Assembly (NCBI RefSeq): GCF_014237835.1
Contig: NZ_JACJVI010000013.1
Span: forward strand, 82,257 to 146,256
Source: Rhizobium sp. AQ_MP
Lineage (GTDB): Bacteria; Pseudomonadota; Alphaproteobacteria; Rhizobiales; Rhizobiaceae
Reading direction: 5' to 3'
DNA: 64,000 nt
The notes under the pieces were generated by a model. It saw nothing but the letters and a program-made list of their open reading frames with translations. It did no database searches and was not told the DNA's origin. Position 1 is the first letter of the stretch, and the number at the start of each line of letters is the position of its first letter. The position numbers and the translations under genes are program-made. This document shows positions 30,248-39,161 of the stretch, piece by piece.

Positions 30248-32179
30248 ATGCCCTTTCGCCTCCTGACGCTTGGAACTTGCCGGCTTGAGGATCATGAGGG
30301 CCGGCATGTTCCGGTATCCTCGGCGGCTCTCGTCATGCTGGCCTATCTGAGCGACAGAGGCGCGCCTGTCTCTCGTCACGAGCTTGCCACCCTCTTGTGG
30401 CCGGGGGCAAACCATGTGGCGCAGACCAATCTTCGCTCAATGTTGCGCCGGTTTGTGATGGCATGCGGTGACCGGGACGACTTGCCACTGATAATTGGCA
30501 GGCAGGACCTCAAAGCCCCCCCTGCCATGCTTCACTGGGATCTCCATCATCTGGATCAAGGCACTGACTCCGAGCGCTTGAAGGCTCTCTCCGACGCCAT
30601 GTCGCGGGGTTTTCTGATCAAGGAGACCGCTCGACCAGGCAGGCTCGGTCAATGGATTTCCCAAACGCGTCTGCGCCTTTGGGAAATGCTCAAAGAGGCG
30701 CTGCTTTCCTGCCATGTTTCTGCCGAGCGAGGCAAAAGTCCTGCCGACATCAGGCGGGCGGCTTTGATCTTGCTTGATGCAGAGCCGGATGACGAGGTGG
30801 TGAGATCTGTGCTTGAAAGTTCGATCCGGACGGCCGAGCCGGTTGCGTCGCCTGTGCCTGGCTTATCTTGCACAGTATCTGAACCCCTGGCTTTCGGGAC
30901 AGCCGCCTCTTTAATCCGTTCGGGTCCTTCAACCATCGTATCTGGCTTGGAAGATAGGTTGCTGGCAGGCTCTGCGGCTCGGACGAAGGTGTCTGGTCAT
31001 ATTAAAGTATCGTCTCCGGTCGTCGCATCGCTTCCGAGGCTCGCGCTCCTGCCGCCGGAGACACAAGAAGGGAGTTACGCCAATCACCAGGTTGCAAATG
31101 CCCTTATCGAGGACCTGACCATCGGGCTTTGCGCCAGCCGCAGCGTTCGTGTGGTCGCACCCTACACCGCCCAGAAGTTCAGAGCATCCAACGACAAGGC
31201 GGCACTGCTTCGGCGCCACGAGGTCCATTATGCGCTTGATACCAGGCGATCGGGCGACTGGCTCTTTGCTCAACTTGTCTTTCTTCCTGCAGATGACGTG
31301 GTTTGGGCGACCCGTTTCAAGCTCGATGCCATGCAGACGCTGCAGCAAAGATCTGTCATTGCCGAAGCGATCCAAACCTCGATTATCGAGCGCATGCAAG
31401 GCAATGATGCCCCATTCGAGAATTTCAAGGCAGGCCCGGAAGCCTATTTTGCCTACCTTTCCGGTCTTCACGAATTGTCTGAAGTCTCGCTTCCTGCCTT
31501 GAGGCGGGCGCGCAAGCAGTTTCGGTCGTCTGTTGCACATGACAGGGATTTTGCGCCGGCACTTGCTGGCCTGTCGCGGACATTGACCCTTGAATGGGTT
31601 CTCACAGCGCAGGGTGATGATGCACTTCTGGCGGAAGCGGAACGGCTCGCACGACAAGCGATCGAAACCGATAGCTTGTCCGCCTTGGCTTTCAAGGAGC
31701 TCGGGGTCTCGCAACTCTACAGGGGCCGGATCGACGACAGTCTGGCCGCCCTTCAAGAGGCGGAGCGGCTGAGCCCACATTATGCCGAGGCGATTTACAG
31801 TCACGGAGACAGTCTGACACATGCCAGCCGACCAGGCCTTGCCATCGAGAAGCTCAAGCAGGCCATATCCCTCAATCCGATAGCGCCGGATGTGTATCTC
31901 TGGGCTGCTGCTGGTGCCTGTTACTTTCTTGAGGATTATGCCCAGGCATTGTCTTACGTCGATCGCATGCAGGACAAGAAGCCTGCAACTCGGCTGGCCG
32001 CCGCCTGTTGTGCCATGCTTGGCGACCTGAAGCGGGCGCGGCTTCACCGGCTTCGCTTTCTCAAGGACAATCCGAGTTTCGATCTGGATAACTGGCTGGC
32101 GATGGTGCCCCACAAGGAACAGTGGCAGACCGAACTTTACCGCGAAGGATTGGTCCGGGCTGGCTTCAAGTCAAAATGA
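30248..32179 (+). CDS. SARP/BTAD-like transcriptional regulator with TolB-like and TPR regions
   Basis: About 643 residues. Residues 1-90 are an OmpR-type winged helix as in SARP activators (FRLLTLGTCRLEDHEG, SRHELATLLWPG, NLRSMLRRF), followed by a BTAD-like helical domain. Residues about 260-390 resemble the TolB/adenylate-cyclase-linked domain (LALLPPETQEG, ALIEDLTIGLCASRSVRVVA). The C-terminus has tandem TPRs (ALAFKELGVSQLYRGRIDDS, AIYSHGDSL). The ATG at 30248 fits the start of the wHTH; the ribosome site is weak. It lies beside the alginate locus, so a regulatory link is possible but unproven. Confidence 0.75.
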   Translation: MPFRLLTLGTCRLEDHEGRHVPVSSAALVMLAYLSDRGAPVSRHELATLLWPGANHVAQTNLRSMLRRFVMACGDRDDLPLIIGRQDLKAPPAMLHWDLHHLDQGTDSERLKALSDAMSRGFLIKETARPGRLGQWISQTRLRLWEMLKEALLSCHVSAERGKSPADIRRAALILLDAEPDDEVVRSVLESSIRTAEPVASPVPGLSCTVSEPLAFGTAASLIRSGPSTIVSGLEDRLLAGSAARTKVSGHIKVSSPVVASLPRLALLPPETQEGSYANHQVANALIEDLTIGLCASRSVRVVAPYTAQKFRASNDKAALLRRHEVHYALDTRRSGDWLFAQLVFLPADDVVWATRFKLDAMQTLQQRSVIAEAIQTSIIERMQGNDAPFENFKAGPEAYFAYLSGLHELSEVSLPALRRARKQFRSSVAHDRDFAPALAGLSRTLTLEWVLTAQGDDALLAEAERLARQAIETDSLSALAFKELGVSQLYRGRIDDSLAALQEAERLSPHYAEAIYSHGDSLTHASRPGLAIEKLKQAISLNPIAPDVYLWAAAGACYFLEDYAQALSYVDRMQDKKPATRLAAACCAMLGDLKRARLHRLRFLKDNPSFDLDNWLAMVPHKEQWQTELYREGLVRAGFKSK

Positions 32180-32358
32180 AGCATCGGTTGCTTGCTCGTC
32201 GAGTGGCAACGAAGAACCCGGGGTGAGAGTTCTGAGCCCTGAATATCGTTTCGTTGCAATTGGTTGAGATGGCGCGCATCACGTGTGCAACGCTTTTGCA
32301 ACGCGCAACCTATCGCTTACCATGCCAGACTGCAGCCTCCATGATTTGAGGGACTTGC

Positions 32359-32514
32359 ATGAAGATATCGGCTGGAGCCTCGCTTGAGGACCAAGCAGAC
32401 GAGTTGCTGGCGATCATCAACATGATTGGCTTTACGATCGGTGCGGCACGTGACCTCGGTGTCGAAGACGATGTCAACGAACTCGAGGCAGCAAGGGTAA
32501 AACTTGTCGCATAA
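32359..32514 (+). CDS. Small hypothetical protein, possibly truncated by an in-frame stop
   Basis: A 51-codon ORF (MKISAGASLEDQADELLAII) with GAGGGA 7 bases before the ATG. After its TAA the same frame continues for 25 codons with coding-like sequence (WREIGLPDLSLDELSRLART) to a TGA at 32590-32592. That suggests an ancestral 77-residue helical protein interrupted by a nonsense change, or a short protein followed by chance coding-like sequence. No domain recognised. Confidence 0.4.
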   Translation: MKISAGASLEDQADELLAIINMIGFTIGAARDLGVEDDVNELEAARVKLVA

Positions 32515-32592
32515 TGGCGCGAGATCGGGCTTCCTGATCTGTCCCTTGATGAGCTGAGCCGTCTTGCGCGAACGGCTGCTGGCCGCTGCTGA

Positions 32593-32851
32593 GTGGGGCT
32601 TGCAGGTGTATAGGGCATCGGTGGGTGCCCTTGCCTGCCGGAGATACCAACGAATTCCAGCAGTAGCCTAGTCTTAACCTTCTGGTTCTTGGCACGGATG
32701 GTGTCCGCATCAAGTGGGCTTTGCAGTCTTAAGCTTTCACGAACGCCCGAACATTTAAAAATCTTCCGGATCTCACATCAGTTTCCTTCACGTTCTCCCG
32801 ATATGATTGCTTTGGGAGGGCGATTGAACCCCAAGTTTGCAGGCAGTCTGA
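32593..32851. other. Upstream region of the diguanylate cyclase gene
   Basis: No gene is convincing here. It should hold the promoter of the GGDEF gene; I cannot point to clear -35/-10 boxes. Confidence 0.25.
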
Positions 32852-34012
32852 ATGAGCGGAGCCGTATTTTTTCTCATTGTGAATTTCGTTGTGGCCTTGT
32901 CTTTCAGCACCATGTTCCTGGTGGTCGCCTACCGCAGTCAATCCCGTGACGGTGCTCTTTGGCTGGGGGCGGGTTTCGGCGTCGCCTCCTTGTCCGCTCT
33001 TTGCGAGTTGCTTGTCGCTTACGCCGGTCCAACGCGCCTTTGGGCACTCGGTGCCTTCGCCACTGTCCTTTGCGGAATGGTCATGCTGACCACTGGTATC
33101 GGCCACATGTATCGTCGTCGCATAGATCTGCGACTGGCACTGGTATTTGTGTTTGCGAGCTTGGGCCTTGCCCACCTGATTTACGATCTTCCACGCGGCA
33201 CTCCGCTTCAGGCATTTTTGTATCAAAGCCCGTTTGCGGCGGTCGTTCTGGTCGCAGCTCTGCTTGTGTTTGTTGCCCATCGGCGCACAGGGCTCGATCT
33301 TTTTCTAGGTTTCTTGCTGCTGGTTACCGGCGTTCATTTCCTCGGCAAGGCGGGCCTTGCTGTTCTGGTCGGTTCTGGTGCGACACCGAAGGACTACGTG
33401 CACACCAACTATGCTCTAATCTCGCAGTCTCTGACCGCCATATTGATGGTCGCCGTGGGGCTGAGCCTTCTGGCCAAGCTTGTCTTGGAAATTGTCGCAA
33501 TCCACAGAACGGAGTCAGAAATCGATATCTTGTCGGGCCTTGCGAACCGACGAGGTTTCGACCGGCAGGTCCAAGCGCTCCTCACACGAAATCGCCAAGT
33601 CTCACAGGCGATCGTCATGTGTGACCTCGACCATTTCAAACGGATCAACGACACCTATGGCCATCATGTTGGTGATGTGGTGATCAGAGCTTTCGGCGAT
33701 TGCCTTCGCCAGCACGCCCCTATGGGATCGGTCACCGGTCGACTTGGCGGCGAGGAATTTGCGATCTTCCTGTCGGACGCGTCGATGGAAAATGCCCGTG
33801 AACTCGCGCTTAAGCTTCGGCATGCGACGATGTTCTTGAGCAACCTTCCGCGAGGATTGCGCGTTACGGCGAGTTTTGGAGTGGCACCTGTATCGGCTGA
33901 AACGGAATTGGCCGAAGCCTATCGGCAGGCGGATCTGGCACTGTACCGCGCCAAAAATGCAGGTCGAAACAGGGTCAAGCTTGCAAGCGCATCAGTCGAT
34001 TCCCTTGCATAG
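32852..34012 (+). CDS. Membrane-bound diguanylate cyclase (GGDEF)
   Basis: 386 residues. Six or seven membrane segments occupy residues 1-215; a GGDEF domain follows (ILSGLANRRGFDRQVQALL, MCDLDHFKRINDTYGHHVGD, active site GGEEF at 299-303). Catalytic signature is intact, so it should make c-di-GMP. The inhibitory I-site RxxD expected at 290-293 reads PMGS and is absent, so product inhibition should be lacking. It is convergent with the alginate operon, whose Alg44 carries a PilZ c-di-GMP receptor, so it may supply the local signal. Confidence 0.88.
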   Translation: MSGAVFFLIVNFVVALSFSTMFLVVAYRSQSRDGALWLGAGFGVASLSALCELLVAYAGPTRLWALGAFATVLCGMVMLTTGIGHMYRRRIDLRLALVFVFASLGLAHLIYDLPRGTPLQAFLYQSPFAAVVLVAALLVFVAHRRTGLDLFLGFLLLVTGVHFLGKAGLAVLVGSGATPKDYVHTNYALISQSLTAILMVAVGLSLLAKLVLEIVAIHRTESEIDILSGLANRRGFDRQVQALLTRNRQVSQAIVMCDLDHFKRINDTYGHHVGDVVIRAFGDCLRQHAPMGSVTGRLGGEEFAIFLSDASMENARELALKLRHATMFLSNLPRGLRVTASFGVAPVSAETELAEAYRQADLALYRAKNAGRNRVKLASASVDSLA

Positions 34013-34093
34013 CTGTCATGGAGAGCTGGCTCGGTTTGTCTGAACAGCTTCGGGCGTTTCGCTAAGTGGATTTCCCCTCGGCGCCCTTCAATC

Positions 34094-37000
34094 CTAGACC
34101 ATGGCCCCGTCCTCAACGACAAAGTCGAGATAGGTCATGGCCAGATTCTTGGAAATACTGGCGAACTGGATTGCGTCGAGACCGCCAGCACCGTCTGCGT
34201 CATACAGCAAGGCGCCAGCTGCACGGTCGTAGATGATGTGGTCATCCGCGTCGATGGCCTGAGACCCGACGACGAAGCTCTCCGCCGCTAGCTGGCCAAC
34301 AGACAGTGCGGTAAAGACCGCCCGGTCAAGGACAATAGTGTCATCCACGACCTTGAAATCCTTGATGACGTCGATGTTTGAGGGCGAAACGGCCGTCGAG
34401 AAGACAAAGCTGTCCTTGCCATTGCCTCCAGTCAGCGAATCCTTTCCAAGACCACCATCCAGCCGGTCATCGCCATTATTGCCACTCAGCGTGTTGTTTG
34501 CCGCATTGCCAATCAGGCTGTTGGCCAGTTCATTGCCCTTCAGCGTCACGGCAGAAGTGCCGATTGCCTGCACTTTCTCGACTTCCGAGCCGCTCTGAAT
34601 GGTAAACGACGAGGTCGTGATCACCAGGTCGTCGCCACCGCCAATCGCCTCGATGACCTTGTCGCCGGAACTATCGACGTAATAGGTATCGTTGCCGGCA
34701 TAGCCATACATCGTGTCGGAGCCTTTCAGCCCGTCTATCTTATCATTGCCGGCACTGCCATGCAGCGTATTGGCGGAATTGGTGCCGGTGACAATCAGCC
34801 CCGTGGACGGGGATACGACAATCGTGAATGCCTGGGGTGCGCTCTCGGCCCCCAAGGCGTCGACCACCTTATAGGTAAAGGCGAAGTCGCCACTTACGCC
34901 GGATGGCGGTACAAAGGAAAAGCTGCCATTGGGCGCAAGACTGAGACTGGCAGGCCCGTTGACAAGGGCGTAGCTGAGGCTGTCATTCTCCACGTCAGAA
35001 CCTGCCGGCAAGGTACCGGAAATGGTCGTGTTGGCGAGACCTGTGGCTGAATTTCCGGCCGTCGCTGCTGTTGGTGCATCATTGACCGGTGAAAGCGCCA
35101 GGGTGAAGTTTCGTGGCGCGCTCTGCATGCCCCGGTCATCGATTGCGGCATATTGGAATGTAAAGTTTCCAGACGCATTGGCCGGTGGCGTGAACGAAAA
35201 GCTCCCATCGGCCGCAAAGCTGAAGCCAGGCAAGCCGGCGATCAACACATAGCTTAAGGACGCGCTATCGATATCGCTTGCGGCCGGTACCCTGCCGTTG
35301 AGCATCGTGTCTTCGATGCCGGATGCCTCGTTGCCGCTGGAGGCGGTCTGCGGTGCGTCATTGACGGGCGAAACGGTGATCATGAATTGTCTCGGCGCAC
35401 TCGTGGCGCCGAGGCTATCGATCGCGACATAGTCGAAGAAGAAAGGGCCACTCGCATTTGCCGGAGGCTGGTAGGAGAAACTGCCATCTGCATTAAAATT
35501 CAGGCCCAAAAGACCCTGAACCAACTGATAGCTGATCGCTTGGCCTTCAGCGTCTTGAGCTTGTGGCACCGCCCCCGTGATCAGTGTGTCCTCGTCACCG
35601 AAGGCCTCATTGCCGGTTTCGGCTGTTACAGGAGCCGCGTTCACCGGAGAGACGGCAACGCCGTCAAAACTGTAGTCTTGAGCGACGAGGGCTGCTTCAC
35701 CGGCGGGCACCTTGATCCGGAAGGTTTCAGAGTAGCCCCCATCCTGGACCATCCAGTTGCCGCCGCCAAGATCGACCAGCATGGCTGAACTGGAAAAGCC
35801 GGTAAACAGGATCTGATCTCCTAAGCCCGCGCCATTTCCGGTAAAGTCCTCGATCACGTCACCTTCAAACTCGCCCTTGCGAAGCACGAAAGTGTCATTG
35901 CCCGCATCGCCATAGAGCTGATCGAGGCCCAACCCACCTTCGATGATATCGTCGCCATCCATGCCATGGATCTTGTTGGCTCCTGCATTGCCTTTGATTA
36001 GATTGGAAAGCCCGTTGCCGGTCGCGTCTCGATCAAGCGAACCGGTCAGTATCAGGTTCTCGACGTTTGCGCCCAAGGTATAGGTGAGGGTGCTCAAAAC
36101 CGTGTCGATGCCCTCATTTGCCAATTCCAGGACAAGGTCGCCGGTGTGATCGACCACATAGGTGTCATTGCCCTTGCCGCCGGCCATCTCGTCGGCACCG
36201 GCCATGCCATCGAGCCGGTTGTTGCCGTCATTGCCGATCAAGACATTGGCTTTATCATTACCGGTCGCATCGAGCGCCTCGGTTCCCACGAGCACCAGTT
36301 TTTCCACCTGTGATGCCAGCACGTGACTGACAGTGGAAAACACGGTGTCGAAACCGCCGGCACCAAGGTTGTCCTTCTCGACGATCACGTCACCGAGGTC
36401 ATCGACGAAATAGATGTCGTCACCGTCTCCGCCCTGCATGATGTCGGCGCCGAGGCCTCCATCCAGGATGTCAGCGCCGCCCATACCTTCGAGCTCGTTG
36501 GCAAGCGCATTGCCAATAATCTCGTTGTCGAGATTGTTTCCGGTTCCGCGTATTGCAGTGCCGGTCAGGTAGAGGTTTTCGACATTGGCTCCAAGCGTAT
36601 GGTTCAATGCGGCAAACACGGTGTCGTTGCCCTTGTCGACGTCCTCGGTCACGATATCGCCGGAGTGGTTGACGATGTAGATGTCGTCTCCTCCAAGACC
36701 GGCAAAGGCGTCGGCGCTCGCCGTACCATAGAAGATGTCCGGTCCTTCGGTCGCCGAATGCGGCGGAACGAAGATGTCGCCACTTCGGGAACCAGTGACG
36801 ATATTGGAGTAGACGGTGGTTCCGGAAGGATTGTCAGCCGTCGAATTCGTCAATTCCTCGCGGATCCCGTAACGGCTGCGGACCGATCCGTCCGCATAGA
36901 TCGTATTGCCAAAGATTTCGGTCCCTTCGGAATAATAGATGCGGGCAGGGCTGACGGTGTCGTCTATCCGAAGGCGGATATTGATCTCGTCATAGACCCC

Positions 37001-37921
37001 ATTGCCGGCTTGCGAGTTGTTGAAGATCGTATTGCCGGTGATCGTCGTGTTGGTTGCGCCTTCGATGCGCATGCCCTGACGGTCGTTGTCGAAGACCAAC
37101 GCGCCGGTCACGGTCACACTGTCCGATAGCTTGATCAATATGCCTTCGCGGGCATTGCTGTAATACTCTCCGCCAACAACGGTGATGCGCGTCGGCCAGG
37201 CTATGTCGTCTTGGCCATCGGGGAAAATGTCGGAACGCTGCGTGACGAGACCAGCTCCCGTATTGTCATAGGCCTTGTTGTTCTCAAGCAGGATGTCGTT
37301 GCTGCTGGTGGTAATATTGAAGCCATGGCGATCGTTGTTGTAGGCGACGTTGTCGCGATAGACGCCGCCCTCGACATAGTCGGCGACAAACCCGTCCTTG
37401 CCATTGTCGTGGGAGACGCAATCCTCGACGACGAGATTATAGGTGATTTCGTGCGGGTTGATGCCATAGGCATTGCAGTTCATCACCTCTACATTGCTGA
37501 TGGTGATGTTCTGGTGGATGCGACCGTCATCGTTTTCCTTGACGCCTGTGATGATGCCGGCCTGGTGCTCGATGTTGTTGGCCCTGTTGCCGTCAATCGT
37601 CAGATGGCTGATAACGATGTTATCGGCACTCTCGTTGACCGGCGTGCGCACGATGCCGTTGATACGGGCATCAAAGTCGTCAACCAGCTTGAGCACAGTG
37701 TCGCCCATGCCGGCCCCGGTCAGGGTCACGTTCGAACGGACCTCGATACAGCCTTTGGAAGGATTGGAAGGATTGCCGCTGACATAGAAGGTTCCGGAGG
37801 GGATGACGACTGTGCCACCGCCTGATGCATAGGCAGCATTAATTGCTGCCTGGATTGCTGCGCTGTCATCTGAGGCGTCATCCGGCGTTGCACCGAAATC
37901 CAGAACATTGAACGTCGCCAT
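34094..37921 (-). CDS. RTX mannuronan C5-epimerase (AlgE1-7 type), secreted by type I system
   Basis: About 1275 residues. Residues 1-385 are a right-handed beta-helix closely resembling the A-module of Azotobacter vinelandii AlgE epimerases (FNVLDFGATPDDASDDSAAI, KDGFVADYV, NDRHGFNI, NAREGILIK). AlgE4 catalytic Y149, H154 and R195 map with a constant +3 offset to Y152, H157 and R198, but D152 is N155 (NPHE). RTX Ca-binding nonapeptide blocks follow (about 390-730), then three tandem cadherin-like repeats (about 754-1035), a final RTX block, and a C-terminal DFVV-containing tail typical of type I substrates. No signal peptide. The ATG at 37921 fits the AlgE N-terminus and follows GAGGATATC. 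It could be an epimerase, a lyase-like variant, or inactive. Confidence 0.88.
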   Translation of the reverse strand: MATFNVLDFGATPDDASDDSAAIQAAINAAYASGGGTVVIPSGTFYVSGNPSNPSKGCIEVRSNVTLTGAGMGDTVLKLVDDFDARINGIVRTPVNESADNIVISHLTIDGNRANNIEHQAGIITGVKENDDGRIHQNITISNVEVMNCNAYGINPHEITYNLVVEDCVSHDNGKDGFVADYVEGGVYRDNVAYNNDRHGFNITTSSNDILLENNKAYDNTGAGLVTQRSDIFPDGQDDIAWPTRITVVGGEYYSNAREGILIKLSDSVTVTGALVFDNDRQGMRIEGATNTTITGNTIFNNSQAGNGVYDEINIRLRIDDTVSPARIYYSEGTEIFGNTIYADGSVRSRYGIREELTNSTADNPSGTTVYSNIVTGSRSGDIFVPPHSATEGPDIFYGTASADAFAGLGGDDIYIVNHSGDIVTEDVDKGNDTVFAALNHTLGANVENLYLTGTAIRGTGNNLDNEIIGNALANELEGMGGADILDGGLGADIMQGGDGDDIYFVDDLGDVIVEKDNLGAGGFDTVFSTVSHVLASQVEKLVLVGTEALDATGNDKANVLIGNDGNNRLDGMAGADEMAGGKGNDTYVVDHTGDLVLELANEGIDTVLSTLTYTLGANVENLILTGSLDRDATGNGLSNLIKGNAGANKIHGMDGDDIIEGGLGLDQLYGDAGNDTFVLRKGEFEGDVIEDFTGNGAGLGDQILFTGFSSSAMLVDLGGGNWMVQDGGYSETFRIKVPAGEAALVAQDYSFDGVAVSPVNAAPVTAETGNEAFGDEDTLITGAVPQAQDAEGQAISYQLVQGLLGLNFNADGSFSYQPPANASGPFFFDYVAIDSLGATSAPRQFMITVSPVNDAPQTASSGNEASGIEDTMLNGRVPAASDIDSASLSYVLIAGLPGFSFAADGSFSFTPPANASGNFTFQYAAIDDRGMQSAPRNFTLALSPVNDAPTAATAGNSATGLANTTISGTLPAGSDVENDSLSYALVNGPASLSLAPNGSFSFVPPSGVSGDFAFTYKVVDALGAESAPQAFTIVVSPSTGLIVTGTNSANTLHGSAGNDKIDGLKGSDTMYGYAGNDTYYVDSSGDKVIEAIGGGDDLVITTSSFTIQSGSEVEKVQAIGTSAVTLKGNELANSLIGNAANNTLSGNNGDDRLDGGLGKDSLTGGNGKDSFVFSTAVSPSNIDVIKDFKVVDDTIVLDRAVFTALSVGQLAAESFVVGSQAIDADDHIIYDRAAGALLYDADGAGGLDAIQFASISKNLAMTYLDFVVEDGAMV
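34815..35670 (-). repeat. Three tandem cadherin-like repeats inside the RTX epimerase
   Basis: Three units of about 95 codons, each starting SPVN.AP, containing DGSFS..PPANASG.F.F.Y and ending in a VDxxGxxSAPxxFxxxVSP pattern. They are absent from the Azotobacter AlgE proteins as I know them. They could bind polysaccharide or space the catalytic module from the C-terminal RTX block. Confidence 0.75.
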
Positions 37922-38059
37922 GATATCCTCGATCCGCCTATATGGCTCTCCCCTTGATGCCTTGAAGTGTAGGGAGAGTGGGATCGAAAGGATATAAACG
38001 CAGATCAACCAATGCTTGATTTCGTTGGCCCCAAAATCGTCGAGCCGGAATGACCGCGC

Positions 38060-39055
38060 TCAGATCGGATCAAGTGCCGACGTGGTTCCCAGATCACCTC
38101 TGGTCGGCGGTGGCATGAATGCGGCGGCGAGTTGCCGGCGCGAGGGATGGCGCTGCGCAAGACCGGTTCGTTTTTCAAAAGCGGCCCGGCTAGCTGCGCC
38201 ATCGGCCACCAGAGCGTAAAGCAGGCCGAGCCGATCCGAGCATTCGAGATCGTGATGAGCATGGCCCGCAAGCTGGCGGGCAAGACGGTTGAGCGCACTA
38301 TATGCATGCAGATGATATTCATAAGCTCGGTCGGCTCGCGCAAGTTCGAGGGGAAGGAAACCCTCATCGTCGATCTGGCAGGCGCCAAGTGAAAAGCTCG
38401 CCCGGGCCCAGGCCCGCATGTTTTCATCGCTCAAGATTGCGCCGAGATCGGCAACAGCTGTGGCTGCCCAGTAGCGATGGTTGTTGCGGCGCGATATCGG
38501 TCCTGCCTTGACGTCGTAGTAGACCATGGTTTGACTGGCGAGTGTGTGAAGCCAGCTGCGGATCTCGTCTTCCCCGTTCAAGCTTATGCCCCGCGCCTGG
38601 AGGGTGAGAACAATCGCTGTGATCTCGCCCGTAAAGCTGTCTCGGCTCAGATTGGCATCCGAGGTTGCCATATCCGTCAGCGCCTTGCCTATAGCCCAGG
38701 ACCGCAAACCCTGAAGTGCACACATGGCCGCGTTGCCATCATCCGTTCTTGCAAGTGCCAAGACCTGTCGAATGGCCGCCTGGATCGGCGCGAGCTGCAA
38801 GGCGCGCTCTTGACGCTGAGCCTCATTGAGCACCGACTTCGAGCGGAACGACTGATCGTATTTGGATATCGTCGCCACCCGACGTGGCAGGCTCGGCAGG
38901 TTTTTGCACGCACTGTCCTGGCGCAAGCTTGGCTTGACCATGGCCAAAACTGTGTCGCTCGCCGCAGAATTTGCAGCTGTCAGCAAGGCCGCCATCAGGG
39001 TCATGCCGACAATGAGCGCCTTCGACATGCTTGTCTGTGAGACTTTTGCCAACAT
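38060..39055 (-). CDS. algL: Alginate lyase AlgL, polysaccharide lyase family 5
   Basis: 331 residues with a signal peptide (MSKALIVGMTLMAALLTAAN). Conserved AlgL features are CKNLPSLPRRV, SKYDQSFRSKSVLNEAQRQE, NNHRYWAATAV and GFLPLELARADRAYEYH. The PL5 catalytic residues of lyase A1-III (N191, H192, R239, Y246) map to N192, H193, R240 and Y247. In Pseudomonas AlgL clears polymer stuck in the periplasm. GGAG precedes the ATG at 39055. It lies between the Sel1 genes and the RTX epimerase. Confidence 0.9.
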   Translation of the reverse strand: MLAKVSQTSMSKALIVGMTLMAALLTAANSAASDTVLAMVKPSLRQDSACKNLPSLPRRVATISKYDQSFRSKSVLNEAQRQERALQLAPIQAAIRQVLALARTDDGNAAMCALQGLRSWAIGKALTDMATSDANLSRDSFTGEITAIVLTLQARGISLNGEDEIRSWLHTLASQTMVYYDVKAGPISRRNNHRYWAATAVADLGAILSDENMRAWARASFSLGACQIDDEGFLPLELARADRAYEYHLHAYSALNRLARQLAGHAHHDLECSDRLGLLYALVADGAASRAAFEKRTGLAQRHPSRRQLAAAFMPPPTRGDLGTTSALDPI

Positions 39056-39161
39056 GAAACTCCGAGACGGATTTCATGAGGGTCTAGTCTAAAAGGCCTA
39101 AGGTCAGTTTAACTGGAACCAGAAAACACGGCGCTTTTCACGGAGAAGTCTCTTGCGCTGT

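Noticed and set aside
32593..32720. Minus-strand peptide with a DADTIRAKNQKV segment recalling thermonuclease-like proteins
   Set aside because: Only a dozen residues, no start codon or catalytic Arg/Glu residues, and no continuation.
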